From: Chionis minor | Lineage: Eukaryota; Chordata; Aves; Charadriiformes; Chionididae | Assembly: GCA_013398295.1 (NCBI GenBank) | Contig: VZSF01001902.1 | Coordinates: forward strand, 62,001-126,000 | Length of the DNA stretch: 64,000 nt | Reading direction: 5' to 3' | Shown: positions 13,201-28,200 of the stretch, piece by piece | Layout of the letters: every line of letters begins with the position of its first letter | Numbering within the stretch: the first letter of the stretch is position 1 | Translations under genes and position numbers: made by a program | The notes under the pieces: generated by a model | Database searches by the model: none | Told to the model about the DNA's origin: nothing | What the model saw: the letters and a program-made list of their open reading frames with translations, nothing else

Positions 13201-16200
13201 AGACCTATTCAGCATCATAAAAGAAGCAAAAATTTTCTTAAAGTACAAAGAAAAAACCTTAATTTTTTGTCTTCTCTACAACATGTTACTTGTCCATAAA
13301 TTATCATTCAAGCAGACTCAAAATGTGTGCAATGTGTTGTAGATTTGCGCTGTAGATTTTCATTGATCAGCCTGAGAACGTAAACAAATGCGTTCATAAT
13401 TGCCATTGTTTCAATGAGTATGATTTATCAAGCATTGGAACAGGCTGCCCAGGGAGGTGGTGAATTGCCATCCCTGGAGGTATTTAACAGAAGGGTGGAC
13501 GTGGTGCTGAGGGACATGGGTTAGGGGTGGGTTTTTGGCATAGGTTTATGGTTGGTCTTGATGATCTTGAAGGTCTCTTCCAACCCAAGTGATTCTGTGA
13601 TTCTATGATTCTATGATAGTACCTTTGAAAAAGGCAACAGATTGTTTTTGGAGGGCTTGTTTTTTATAAACCAAACTCCATGCTGTTATGTATATATTTG
13701 AAATTCATTGGCCTCTGATATAATCTCATAATCATTTGCAAACTCAGAACAATTTGGTAGACCTGAAATGTCACTGACAGCCCATAATTATGGGTTTAGG
13801 GTGCTTTGGGATGGATGGGGTATCTCCCTTGCACCGAAATCTAGGTTTGCTTGCACATGAACACGGTTAAGAATTACAATTAATTATATTGAATATATCC
13901 GGTACGAAGATGTTGATGAAGTGTTGTGTTGTGGTTTTCTTAGCTTTTCCAATTGAAACAGAAATATTCTCAATGAAATACAATGCCAAACTAAACCTTA
14001 CTTTGCAATATGAAGTGTCTCTGTTTTAGCCATGTATATCTGAAAGTACATGAACTTTTAATGACATTGAGAAATAATGTTGTAAGTCAACAGTTGGTTT
14101 TTGAGCTGTGTCTTGAAATACTAGGAGACAGTTAAATTTGGTTTTAATAATAAAATCCTATTTATTAAAGTAAATTTGATGAGCAATTAGGTAATTATAT
14201 CATGAAGTCATATTACAGAATAAAACCAAACAGCAATGAATTAAAAGACATTATACAATCATAGGATCATTTAGGTTGGAAAAAACCCTTAAGATCACTC
14301 AGTCCAACTGTTAACCTAGCACTGCCAAGTCCACCACTGAGCCATGTCCCTAATCACCACGTCTACCAGTCTTTTAAATACCTCCAGGGATGATGACTCA
14401 ACCACTTCCCTGGGCAGCCTGTTCCAATGCTTGACAACCCTTTCAGTGAAGAAATTTTTCTTAATACCTAACCTAAACCTCCCCTGATGCAACTTGATGC
14501 CATTTCCTCTTGTCCTATCGCCTGTTACTTGAGAGAAGAGACTGACCCCCACCTCTCTACAGCCTCCTTTCAGGTAGCTGTAGAGAGCAATAAGGTGTCC
14601 CCTCAGCCTCCTTTTCTCCAGACTAAACAACACCTGTTCCCTCAGCCTCTCCTCGTAAGGCTTGTTCTCTAGACCCCTCAATAGCTTCATTGCTCTTCTT
14701 TGGACACACTCCAGCACCTCAGTGTCTTTCTTGTAGTGAGGGGCCTCTCGTGAGACCCCACCTGGAGTACTGCATCCAGCTCTGGAGTCCTCAGCACAAG
14801 AAGGATGTGAACCTGTTGGAGCTGGTCCAGAGGAGGGCCACCAAGGGGATCAGAGGGCCGGAGCCACTCTGCTATGAAGGGAGGCTGAGAGAGTTGGAGT
14901 TGTTGAGCCTGGAGAAGAGAAGGCTCCAGGGAGACCTTAGAGCAGCCTTCCAGTATCTGAAAGGGGGACCTACAAGAAAGCTGGAGAGGGACTTTTTACA
15001 GGGAAGGGCAAGTAGTGATAGGACAAGGGGTAATGGTTTCAAAGTGGAAGAGGGTAGATTTAGATTGGATAACAGGAAGAAATCTTTCACTCTGAGGGTG
15101 GTGAGGCACTGGAACAGGTTGCCCAGGGCAGTTGTGGGTGTCCCATCCCTGGAAGTATTGAAGGCCAGGCTGGGTGGGACTGAGCAACCTGGTCAAGTGG
15201 AAGGTTGTCCCTGGCCATAGCAGAGAGGTTGGAACTAGATGATCTTGTTGTCCCTTCCAGCCTAAACCATTCTATAGTTCTATGAACTTTGGTTTGCTGA
15301 TAAATTATTGACTTTAAAGATGTTTGCAATGTGTAGGTTATTGGACCAAGTATATATTGAGCTGACATGTTAGGATATTTACTCCATTTACTGATTAATT
15401 ATGCAAAGCCTCTATTTAATAATGGCCATAATGTGACCCTGGGGTCCCTTTATCTTAGAGCTCTTGTTTCCCAGCATCTTGACTCAGGTCATCTTGGGAT
15501 CCTACAATGCTGAGCATTCCCAAGAATGTAAGAAAGAAGCTGCTACAGAACTGTGGTGTTACTGGGGACTGTGCTAGTAACCTGTCTCCAGGTAGTCTAG
15601 TTGCTTCCTTCTCTCTCCCGTAAATCCATGATCCCATGAGCAGTGGATAGAAGGTGCAGGGGGAGTGCCTGTCATTGTGGCCTCCACCCAGCTGCGCAGA
15701 CTCTTGTCATTTTACCCCCGTTGCTTATTTCCTTAGTTTTTCTGTCCTTTTTGGCTGATGGTCCAAAGCATGGATACAGATACTGATCTGAGTAAATACA
15801 GAAATATCCATAGATTCAGATAGTTGGATACAGAAGCAGCCTGACCATCAGAGATGAAGAGCTTTAACTGTTTTGACTGATTTTCATCATTACTGAGAGT
15901 TTTGTTCAAAATGAATTTATTGTTGACTGTCAACTGCAGTGTAGACAGAGCAACCTAACTTTGAGCAATACAATTTCAACGGAGCAGCTGTGGTTTGTAA
16001 AACTGAGCTTTATAATGATTTTAAAATGCATGCAAAATACATGCACAACAAACTATAAGAAATTAGCTTTCCCAGACATGTATTTGTTTCTTTGAGAGAT
16101 TGACAGAGAAATGACTGTGCTTCTCTGTAGTTTGTGGATAGCTGCATAAAACACGGAGATATTTTTGTATTATCTTTGGTATTGGTTTGCTATCTGTGGT

Positions 16201-19200
16201 AACATTTGCTGTCCTGTTGGTTCAAAACTGTTCACTTCACCCATCAAAAACATGTGTCGGTGTTCCATGATCACAAAGCTATGCTGATTTATGTCAGCCT
16301 AGGATCTCATTGGGCAGATGCTATATGATGCCAAACTTACCAGTGGTCTGGAAATTGTCCACAAAAATACACTTGCAATTAGAGATGACAGAAAAGGTTG
16401 TGCCTTATTACATACTTTTCATTTCTGTTTACTCTTGCTCTCAAAATCTACACGGTGATTCAAAACCATGAAAAAAAATAGTTTTGCTTAGTCCAATTCT
16501 AAGAACAGACAGAGGCTCGAGAATGATCCTATTTTATGCAAGCACATCAAAATACCTATCAGAAGTCAAGCCTCACTAGGCTTTTGCTGGGAGCTAAGCA
16601 GCTGAAGAAAGAAACAGCTCAGGAAGAGATGAAGCCCTGAGACAGTGAAGTAGCACTACATCAGAATTTTTAATAAGTTAAAAAGATACGGTAATTTTGT
16701 ACTTGAAATACAGATCAGTCAACTCTTTCTCTGGAAAGGTATCAAGGCTTCCATTTCTGCCAGACTATGATGTTCCAGGATGGATTTATGGTTAATTTTC
16801 TTTAGAAGAGCATTTGTAAACTGAACAGTTAGTAACTGAACAACAGCCTACAGGATGCGTAGGCTTAATTGATAGTCTGATACGTTTAAAACGGCTTTGA
16901 AAAAGTTGTCAAAAGTTCGCAATAGTGTGGATATTTCAATGTTTTTTGTTAATAAGGAGACTTAATTTTTTGTTGTTGTTGTTCGTCTATTCATGGAGTA
17001 CCTGATAGCTCAGTCTTTTTCCTGATTACATATATATTACATAGTGTTTTTCCTTAGCATAAGATGAAAGTCATACACCATAGACATAATTGTTTATCTT
17101 GAAATACCGCAGTTTTCAGGGCGTGCCATGGGTATCATATTTGCCAGAGGTGAATACTTTTTCTATATTAATTACTCTGCAAAAGTCATCAGGAGGGGAC
17201 CATATGTATCTTTATGTTATGATGCTAAATACATCTGACACATCAAAGCTTTAAATTATTTGTATACCTAAGTCAAAGGACCATGACACCATGCTATGTC
17301 TAGGTCCAGCTGCTTGAAGTATGGTGGTAGACTTTTTGGAGTGATAGAGAAGAAAGTAGCTATTCAGCAAAAGTGACAAATTCAGCCGGACAGTAGCATG
17401 TGGTATATGTTAATATCTGTATATTAATACACATACTGTATTTTTTACCCAGTTGTATTGAGACTGAAAATGTAATCTGAGTTGCCAACATCCTAGAGAA
17501 CGAGAAATGGGTCGCAAAAGAGAAGTATTAATTGCCTAAACATATTTCTTTTGATTTTTAGTTTTTATCATCAAATTATTAACAAGACGACTGAGGTTTC
17601 CTTGTCCAGTATTCTTCCTCTGAAGACAAAGTTTTTCCAAAAGAAATCATCTTCTACCATTTACCATCATAGTTTTTCTGTAGCTGGGTTACTTGCCTTT
17701 CAATTCACTTCAGGCTAAATAATTCATTTACAAGTAGAACCATGTGTCTTATCCCATTTATCATCTGCCATTTGCAAAGCACAATGAAAATAATGAATAA
17801 ATAATAAAAAGCTTTCCACCTGGAAGAGTGTGGGGTCACTGAGCAAATTCATGATGCTATGAATCTAGCACATGTAGGAGAATTTTGGAGTCCTACAGTG
17901 AGAATAAAGATAAAATAGCACTTTACAATGCAGACCTAATTCTTTCCAGAAGGCATGTGCATAGCCTTATTTAACTTATTTAAATATAGCATAATGACTG
18001 AGGACCTTTTGCTGAGACTTAAAAGAGCTTTTATTTCTTAATACTAGGCTATAATCAAATAAAATTAAAGTGTGGTACTTGGTACTTTTTCACTACGTGG
18101 GTTGATACTGGAATGCATTTTGTGCCTGCAGGAATATAACCTATTCCCTTGATGACAGGAGAGATGCTGTCATCTATCTTCAATCCAGCTGTATGCATAT
18201 AATTGCAGTGGTAGTGAATTGTAAAGGAATTACTTTTTGACTGAAAAATTGAACTAATATTTGTCTCCTGTCTTTGGTGGTCTGAATAGTTAATTCTGAC
18301 TTCTAAGCACAGAGAAATTAAGGATTTTCCATTGAACTATTTCTACTGCACATTACAAATCAACAGGGATCATCTTCAAAATTCAGCAGATATTGTTCCA
18401 GCTTTCTGCATGATATCATAAAAAAAATCTTGCAGTGTTTTTTGAACAAGTTTCAGAGGTTTTATTAGATAAAAATATTTTTTCAGTTGACTTGACAACC
18501 ATGTATAATATTAGTGGAGTTTATTTGACCAAGGCTGTTTGTCAAAATAGTTTTAAACTGAGATTATTAAAATACAGTTTAGTTGCATAGTGTGAGTTGA
18601 AATATTAGTAATATTTCAGTTAGGGAATGCATTCCATAGGATGCTTCCTACTTTCTTATTATATGTGACATATATAGTCTTTAACCAGAACGAATGGAGC
18701 ATTTTTATGTATCAGTGAAAAAATAGCGCTTCTGTTCTTAAAACAGAATTTGATTTATTTCCATATAGATATGATCTACTACTTGTTAAAATACAGCACT
18801 GTCTTCTTAGTCAATTATGGTTTTTTAGACTGTTATAAAGTTATCCTCTTACACCAGACTGCCTCCCACATGCACACGGTGTTGTTTTACTCCTGCATGA
18901 GGTTGAATGATCACAGTTATGGGAGAGAGCAGCTTGTGGACAGAGAGCACAATGTGCCCAACGCCAGCTTAATAAATTCTATAGGAAGAGCACAGAACAG
19001 CGCCAAATATTGCTATATCCTTGACTGGTAATGAAGAAGTAGATATACCAGTTTACATTAGTTAGTCTCTTGCTGGGTAGGCAGGTAGCAATGACTGTTC
19101 AGCTTCTTTCATTCACCACACACACAATGTGATGTGGTGAAAGAAATCAGAACTCAGTACTACTGTGTATCGACTTTTATGTGATCTTGTAATTGATACT

Positions 19201-22200
19201 AAGTCAGGTGAAAGTATGCAGTCATTACCACGCTATAGAAGAGATGAACAGTAAGTATTGAGGAAAAGATTTCTGAGAATAAGAGCAGGTTCTGTTGCTA
19301 CTTTAGCATACTCCTCACATATTATCTAGCGATTGTATTAGTTGATATTAACATAATGAGCTGTACTTCCCTTTCGAAGCAGCTGTTCATTCTGGTAGTC
19401 AAAGGCTTCAATACTGGTCTTCACTGCTTGCTGTATATTTTGTTACATGTACTTAATTTGGAGGTGTGAATCTCATTGGATTCAGTGTAGATACTTTAAA
19501 GTACCTTTGAATGTCAAAGCAGAATAGGACAAGTGTTATAAAAGTATAGCAGGTGACGTACGGGAAGATGGTTGGAAGTAGATTTTTGTATTCGTGCTTA
19601 ATGTTGCAGCTATACACAATTGTTATAAGTAAAATTGTTTTTACCACTTCTTACCTTAAAAGACAATGTTGTCCTCAGAACTCCTGTACTGACAGACTAT
19701 ACAGAATGCTTCTGTAGCAGTTTGGAAAAAGGCATACACTGGTGTTTGCCTGTAAAGGTGGCTAGTGGAATTTTTTTTTTGAAACAGTAAAGAGCATGGT
19801 TCATCTTAGCTCATATTTTTCTGAGCGATTTTACAGAGTAGTTTCTGACGAAGTCTGGCTCAAGAATTGGTCTTCAGAGTGGCTGGGAGATAACAGTCAT
19901 AAGAAATTTTATATTTTTTTAATTTTTAAAAATGTTTTAAATAACATATACATGTGCTAATTCCCACTCTGCATAAATAGGAGCCATCAATTCTATAGTA
20001 AATTATGTCAACAAGATTATATGTACTTGTATGTTGTAAATGCTTTATTTCAAATCGTAGTATTTATATGATACTGATAAATGAGTGCATTTGCAGCAAG
20101 GAAGTATATCACTTGAAGAGCTGTAAGCAAAATCTCTTTGCTGTGCATTCGGCAAAGTAAAGCGTCATTAGATTTTCTGTGTGTTCTTCCATAGTTCTTA
20201 CTGGATAGAACTCTGGAGATAAGGACATCTCACATTCTGCATGTGAGGCATGTAAGAAGAATGTAAGGGAAGTGCAAAGGCGGTTCTGTGTAGCTGTTCT
20301 GTCCCTTTCAGGCAGTTCAGGAAAAGACAGAAGCTGAGAGTCAAAAAGATTTACCTTACTCACACTGTTTAGAAGGAACAGAATTATCTGTTTCATACAG
20401 AGGCAGCTGCTCCAGTGCTGTAAATTGCGGGGTGTACACACCACTGCAAGAGCCTGAGCACTCTGATAGGCAAGATAAAGCCCTGCGCAGTATTTAAATT
20501 CATTTTGTTAGTAAACACAAGGTAATGCAGCTTGAAAAATGATACAAAATATGATCTGGTCATGAATGGGGTTTAGGATAGAGTGGAGAGGAAAAGTGAG
20601 ATCATGTTTCCAGTAACGGGTGGCAAGCCCTTTTTGCCCTTGGGCACTGCAGTGTGGTGAAATATGGAGAAGAGTGATGTGCTCTAGTTTTTTTCTACAG
20701 AAGAGACAAGCTTGTCCTGTTTTTGCAGTGTCTAAGCAGTTTGACTGCTCTTTGTCTGAAGGAATCAATACAAGGTATAAAGCTTTATTCACTCTAAAGT
20801 TTTGCTTTTCTGCAGGGCAGGGAGGGCTAAAAAATTCCAGCACCCTGTTGAATCCAGTGCTCTGGAGAGTAGTCCCATGTTCATTTACAAATCTTCAAAA
20901 CCAGATGAGAGTATTTCATTTATTTCTCTTAATGCTAGTCAAGCATATATCCACATAGCTAATATTGAAAAGTTCATTTTTATGTAAGTCTGTCTTCTTC
21001 TTCTCTCTTTACTGGTTGTGAATGAGAGTGACAGTGAGTCTTCAGTTAAAACAGCAGCTTCAAGCAAATTTTTAGTAGAATTTTTCATTGTAGTGCCCTA
21101 TGTGAGAACTCACTGAGGTGCATGTGGATGCTGAGAGTTTAAAATCAAAATCCATTTAATTGCTTCGTCATTGTTATGTCTAGCAGTATACATTGAAAAC
21201 ACATTTAGGTGTGATTTTTTAGATATGATAGTTATACATTAAACTAGTAAGTGTTTTACTATTCTATAAAATTTAAACAAACCAGTCCCATATGGAATTA
21301 AGATAGAATCACTGCAAAAATATCGAATCATTCACTGATCTCAAAAAGTAAATTTCCAGTGTTTGTGTTGAACCGTTAGCGAGGGAAGTAGAGTTCATTA
21401 AACCTGCCATAGTTGGGCAGTTCTGAACATTCAAAAAGTTGGCCCAAGTATATAGTGAAGAGCTAATTATAATATAATATTTCTCATCAAATGAATGAGG
21501 CTTCATTTTCACCTTTCAGTACAGAATTGTCCTCCAGCCACGGTTCCATATACTTCTATGAAAGGTATGATGCAAAAAAATCAAGGGAGATTTCCTATGT
21601 GTAATATACATGAATTTTTCATAGCCTCTTGCAAGAGCTTTAACTTATAAACATTTTGAAAACAACTTATTATTTTGTTGTGCTTTGGTTTATTTTTAAT
21701 AACTTCAAAATTCAGCATGGGGATAAACCACGACAATGACCACCCATCCTGTGCAGATGGTCTCCATATCATGTCTGGGGAGTGGATTAAAGGACAGAAT
21801 CTTGGGGATGTTTCATGGTCTCGGTGCAGCAGGGAAGATCTCGAAAGATTTCTCAGGTATATCATTCAAGAAAAAGAACTCTTACTGTATGTCATTTACA
21901 AATAGTTGCAATAAATATCCTGAAAAAACAAATTTTCAATAATTTTTACCACTTCTGTGGGAGACCTGTGTTTGTATAGGCCGTGAAAATAATTTAAATC
22001 ATCATGAACTATATAATATTGGACAGATTAAAATATTTTTTCAGCAATTATTTATACTGTTATATTTTCAGATGTTAATGTATATGATTATACTTATATG
22101 TATTTATAGATACAGTTTTATATATGTAAATCTGTTTAGAATATATTAATATGCTATGTATTGAAGAATGTTGGACTGTGAATGACCTATGAACATCACG

Positions 22201-25200
22201 TAGATTCCCTGATCTGTGTTGCGCCATTCAGTATCAAACCATGTAGTATAATTATCTTAACTTTTTAGAAAGAAATTTACTATGAGATATTTAATAGAGA
22301 AGGCTATACCTAGGAACCAAATTAAAACACTTAGTGTCACTCTATATCTCTTAAATGGGATCATATCTGTTAAGAGTTTAGTTGCAACAGTTAAGCAGTC
22401 CCTAAAAGGTCTGCTTTATGACACTGGAATAGTTAGTATAAATTAGATTTTCTTCAGTTTTTGACAAAGATTGAATTTCTGGCTACCAGCTCAGAAATGT
22501 ATGTATTTTTAAATGTAGATATATATTGAAATTCCTATTATAGCTGATAAATTATATTGTCTTTCTCCAAATGTGCAAGATCAGAATACACTATTAACTA
22601 TTAAGCCATATTAATTTAAACAGAGTCATTTCTCTGAGTGACAGCCCAGTGCTGACGAATAAGAGTCTTAGGAGTCCACCTTTTTCTAATCTCAAATGCA
22701 TGTTTACGTTGGTGTGACAATCAGACTCTGTAGGATTGCTCAGCATATTAATCTCTGCATATTGCCAGGTCAAAGGCCAGTAACTGCCTGCTACAGACGA
22801 GTCCTCAGAGCCTCAATTCTGTGATTATTCCCTCCAAGCTCCCAGGAATGACGTACACAGCAGATGAACAGTGTCAGATTCTTTTTGGACCAACTGCTTC
22901 CTTTTGCCAAGAAATGCAGGTAAGGATGGGTGTATTCTTCAGAAAACACGCCTACCAACTCATTTTTCTGTGAGAGATTTTTTTTTTTTTTTGCATTGTT
23001 TGAGAGAAAGGGAACGTGGCACCTTTGAAATGAGAAGTTTTGTACTTTGCTTTCCAAAGTTAATAGGAACGTTTTAATTCATTTATCTTGTAAGGGTTGC
23101 TTTGGATCTCCTAACATCCTGAATCATATTCTGTCATGGCATACCATTCATAGGTACCTTGTACTTCAGAAATAGAAAATGTCATAGCGTGAAGTCACCT
23201 TGTTGCAGTGAATGGAATATTTGCAATTTATTCCACTGGGATGACCAGATTTCACATGTCGGTTCCGTTTGGTTATGGTTTTGGTATGGAACCTCTGTAT
23301 CTGACCATCAGTAAAGTATGCTGTGCCTGTGCAAGCTTCAAGGGACAACAGAAGGTGTCAGCTGGGGTCTCTTTGTTGCAGAATATGTCCTGCCTTCTAG
23401 CAGGTCCCCTGCGAGCCCTGGCAGAGCTGTGCAGTGCCATGGCAATAGGAGTTCCGGTAGTTAAGTGCGTTTGCTGACATTGCTTCATGCCATTGCATGA
23501 AACAGTGTCACAATGAAAAGACAAATTAAAAAAATTGAAGAGCTCTTCATAATTTGATGGGCTAAAACTAGTAGACTTGAAGATTGAAGAAGCACTTTAA
23601 GAATGATTTTAACAGAGGAAAATTGTTCTTTAATGTCAATAGGACAGGCACTAAACATGTTGGATGCCCTTGAGAAGGTAACCGAAAGAAGGGTGGATGA
23701 TATTACAAATGTATAAAGAGCACGGAGTACGGGTTGGTAGAACAGGGGCTAGGAGGAACTGGGAAATAAAATTTTATCAGAGCCAAAGCAGACAGATAGC
23801 CTGGAAAGGTCAGGAATATTTAAGATGAAAGCATAATTCTTTACTCCCTTAGTTCTTCAGCTCTCTTCAGCTTTCCAACTTGGACACAGTACTCTTTCTT
23901 TAGCAAGTTTCAGCAAGAGTAATCTTTATCCTAAAGATTCTCAAAGGAAACATTGCAATACATGTATGCCTAGCACATGCTGAGAGTTGCACAGCTGAAA
24001 AAAAAAAAAAGAGCTGTAGATTACTTGTTATTATTTTAACTGTCTTATTGAAAACATTTTCACTATGAGAGCTGAGCAGTAGAACTCAATGTAACGATTC
24101 TACAAATGTTCTTACTTTCAAGTGCTTTTTTCATGAATTGCAATCTGTTTCTTGTTTTTTGGTACTTTGTTTTCAATTAAAAGATGTGATTTTGGTTTCT
24201 CATTCTCTAGAAACTTATTTTGAACACGAAAATGGTACAGCATTAGCGCATTATTTCTTCTAGGTCTTCTTTACCAGGTAAAAGAATTTCAAAAGTAATT
24301 GAAGTGATAGTCAAACCTGGAGAGTTGCTGTTGCATAATACCTTTATATGCTTTAATATCTCTGGGGACATCCCCTCCTTTAACACCCTTGTGTTTAGTT
24401 CTAATTCAAGCACTTATATTCCAGTAGCCAAGTGGTCCCGTGCCTGTTGTGTTTCATTCACAGATGCAGTGAATATTCTTCTCTCGGGGTCCTGACTTGT
24501 CTTTGGCTTTCATTATTATTTTAGAAAAGTTAGGAAGTTAAATTCAGTTAACACTATCCTGGTGGTGTTGAACTGTTTGCATGGAGAGTACTTTGGCTCT
24601 GGCTGCTGGTGGCTAATTTCCATTTCTAATCATCTTCAATCATTTTCTTCTCTTCTGACATTTTGTAAGAGCACACATTTTTTTTTCCCACTTACTGGAT
24701 CATTACTTTTTAATAAACTGGTTAGTTTATGAAAATTCCTATTAAATACTAGTATTGGGATACCATTATAACTTAAATCCAAAGCTATGTGGACATGCTT
24801 TGAAGAAAGAACCTCATAATAATGCAAGACAAAACCAAAAGGCTAGTGGTCTTTTCAACTATTCTTTTTTTCTGACAAACTGAAATTTAATTTTCAGTTT
24901 TCTTTAAAAACCAAGTCTGTTCCTTCATAACCTTATCAGTAAGAAAAAGAGAACATGGGAACAGTTTCTGAGAAGAGAGCAAGGGGAAGAGCGTTCTGCA
25001 ATTGCAGCAAAGTCCTCTGCAAAGGTGGTAGCCCTGAACCAGAAATCAAGCAAATACTGAGCCACAGCATTTTTGTAATGCATCTTTAAGAGCTTTGGAC
25101 TGTTAGAAATTGTATAAAAATTAATAAAAGACACTAAGGACAGAATTCAGAAAATCTGGTGAGGACTCTGTGGCAGAAGAGACTTTCTCCAAAGCTCCAC

Positions 25201-28200
25201 TGCCAAGCTCTGTGAAGTCACTCTGTTGGTTTTTCTCTGCATTCTCCTGTGTGGAAGAAAAATTTACACTCCCACCTTCCCCAAAACAAACAAAATCCAA
25301 GAAATTTGATCTTCAGACTGTAGACCTGAAGAACTAGTTACAGCAAGCTTAGGTACTATATTCAGATCTCCTTTTGTTTCCTGCTGTGGGTCTTAAATTT
25401 AGCTCCTCTGTTACGGAAGTTTGCAGTATCCTAGTTCAACTAAATATGATTTCTACAGTGAAGAGCAACGGATAGAGCACAGCCCAAAGGACAAGAAAGC
25501 TGTCCTGCTCTTACATGTGTTTCTCCTGTGTATGAAGAGAAAGAAAAAAAAGGTGTTGCAATTTAAATTGGGCTAGAACCAAGCTATATAAACTTTACAG
25601 AAATCCTTCGTGAGTTCTTGTACGTGGACTATGCAACAACATTGTGTAACTGCAAAGTGCTGTTAGTCAGTAGCTAATGTTATTATCTCCCTCTGAAATA
25701 TGGGTCTGTTACATGGAAATAACAAGTATGCTGAGTTTAACCTACCAAAATAATTTTATTTTACATATTACAAAGGTGACTCAAAGTTCACTGTGTCGAT
25801 TGTGCAGATTATTGTGGCTGCCAGTAAAAAAGTCAACATTTAGAAGACTTTTCTAAATTCAATACAGTATTTCATTAGTTGCAGTATTAATTTATTAAAA
25901 TAATTATTTTATTATACATTAACAACCAGTAAATTTTCCATGAAATCCAAACCACTTTCTTTTATCTCTGAATACTCTCTTCTACTAACTGGCAGTTTAC
26001 TGTGGTTCAGTTGTTGTCCGCAAGCCAGGAAATGAGAGAGAAACAGACTCCTTGAAGGGTCATTTAAACTTCAGTAAATCCAACAATTTATAGTCCAGGA
26101 TTTCTTGGATACATTGTACTTGCTGAACAGTTCATAACTGTAACTATGCAAAAGGTAAATTATGAACTATGTCAAGAGTCTTACATCTTTTGTGACTGGA
26201 AGATGATTTGATGACCAGACTTCCATGCAGTCTTTTACCTTAAGCAAGTATGTTTCATGTATATCAGCTATTCAACTAAGAAAATAATTGAGTAATGATA
26301 ATAATTTTCTTAATGATCTAAAAATAATCTACAAATATCAGCCATACAATCAATGATGCATTTCTGCTGAGATGCAATTTTCTACAAATGTTATTAGTGA
26401 GCAGCACTTTGGGATAGTTTGCAGTCACATGACATGGCAGCCTCTGAGAAACACTGCAGATGCCAATGATTTTGCCTTACTATCAGGAATTCGTCTTCAT
26501 GATTTAATGGCTAAAGCAAAGGACTGAAGGACCATTGAGGGCCTACTCCCATATTTTCCTAAGTGAGCCCCTCCCACTCCTCGTTCATGAATGGTATCCA
26601 GGCTGCATTTTTTCCTTTTAATCTTTATTTCAAAGACTTCTTTTCTCATACCCTAAGCAAAATTTATAGTGCCTGAGAAAAGTGTGAGCGGATCTCAGAG
26701 TACAAGATTTATACCATGTCGCCATGCTTATCTTGTAAGGGAGCCAAGTTTGCTTTTATGCCCATGATGTCTCACACAAGAATCAATTAGACCCTAACAT
26801 TGTTTCACGTAACAGATAGTGAGATCATGGCCCAGAAGTAGTACTCGATGATTAAATGTGATTTTAGAATTTGACAATTGAATGTAATGGTTAAACTATT
26901 AAATGTTGGCTTTTAAGATTAAAGTCCAGGATGTGAATGCTATCTAGTCAGTTCCACTAAAACAATTCTTGTCATAACACAGCTGTGATCTCTGCAAAGA
27001 AGTAGGAGGCTGGTTATATTTCATGGTGATTTTTAAGGCTTTTCAGGGAAAGTTCACAATGAAAAGAAACTAAGTCATGGAAATACTATAGCCCTGGTGG
27101 AACATCTGTCCTCATCTCCACCACCACCCTTTAAACAATCTTGACTTTACACAACTACAGTTCTGAAATGCTCCTTTTGTCTCTGGTCTTTCCTCTCAAT
27201 TGGACCCTCTTTCCAGATGCATATATGATTGGAAAAGCATCCTTCTGATGCACACAGACCTGCCTCACTCTTTTCATTCCAAAAAAAAATCCCAAAAGCT
27301 GGAATGACCTCTGCTATTTTTGTAGTACATTGTGACTTTAATGTTGTATTTTACTAGCTTTTGCTGTTAAAAAGTCATGATTAACACATTCTTTCAGTAA
27401 AAAACATCTTTTCTTTGTGCTTCACAGTATTTTGTTTCCCAGTATATAAACAGCAAAATACTTTACAAATTATGAATAGTCTAATACCACAAATGTAAGT
27501 TTATAACCTCCGATAATTCTTCGTCCCTTGGCTGGTCTAAAAAACTAATGGTTGTTGAACTGTGTTTATGATAGATAACTAGTAAACCTCTGTGAACATT
27601 AACTTAGCTGTCCTGATTTTGACTGAATGAAACTTACCCTCCAGAGGAGTAAATTTCTAGTTTAGAAGTTTGTGCTCTGATTTTGGAGTGACTGTAATAT
27701 TGACGTGGCCCTACAGATTTCTGTTAGTTTTCAAATCAGTCCTGATCTGCATCATTGCTGGTTGCTAATGAAAAAAAAACGTTGTTCACAGTTTTTTCCC
27801 CAGCCTCATGCAGAAATGCATTTGAGAATACTCAAATGTCAAAAGTTAAATGGTAACAGTAATGTCCATTTCTCTTACTTCTACAGAAGATGTACAATCT
27901 GAAGAGTAGCTAAAGAGTCTATTTGTGATTTGACTGAAATGGAAAGCCCAGAAAAAAACTTGAAGTCATCTGTCACTTTTAGTAATTCCGTATCTCCATT
28001 TTCCTGGGTTTGGGGAATCTCACAGTCTAGGATGGAATGTTATAGTAATATTGGACATTGATTTTAAAAAGTGGTGAAGTGAGTGTTTGGTGAGTGTTTT
28101 TAGAATACAGTTCATTTAAGGCTCAAAGATGTTTCTAGCTGGGGGAGTCAGGTTCATGATTCCTAGGGAGGTGGTATACAAGTATTTGCAGAAACATGCA

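Larger units (their letters stand above)
10244..21715 (+). other. ADAMTS19 intron, 11.5 kb, between the two zinc-site exons
   Basis: The donor is gtaagt and the acceptor aaattcag. It holds an (AAAAT)n microsatellite (10945-11041), a plus-strand CR1 3' end (13431-13617) and a head-to-head CR1 pair (14257-15285). The remaining sequence, including 15300-21700, shows only chance open frames with no codon pattern or family match I can recognise. Confidence 0.9.

Noticed and set aside
14316..14717. 133-codon minus-strand reading frame as a gene
   Set aside because: It encodes the C-terminal end of CR1 ORF2 and belongs to a truncated LINE.
14690..15220. 176-codon plus-strand reading frame as a gene
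   Set aside because: It is the CR1 ORF2 C-terminus, with its first codons derived from the adjacent inverted CR1.
20109..20843. Two 111-codon minus-strand frames in the large intron
   Set aside because: No family resemblance, no splice or promoter context, and lengths reachable by chance in this much sequence.
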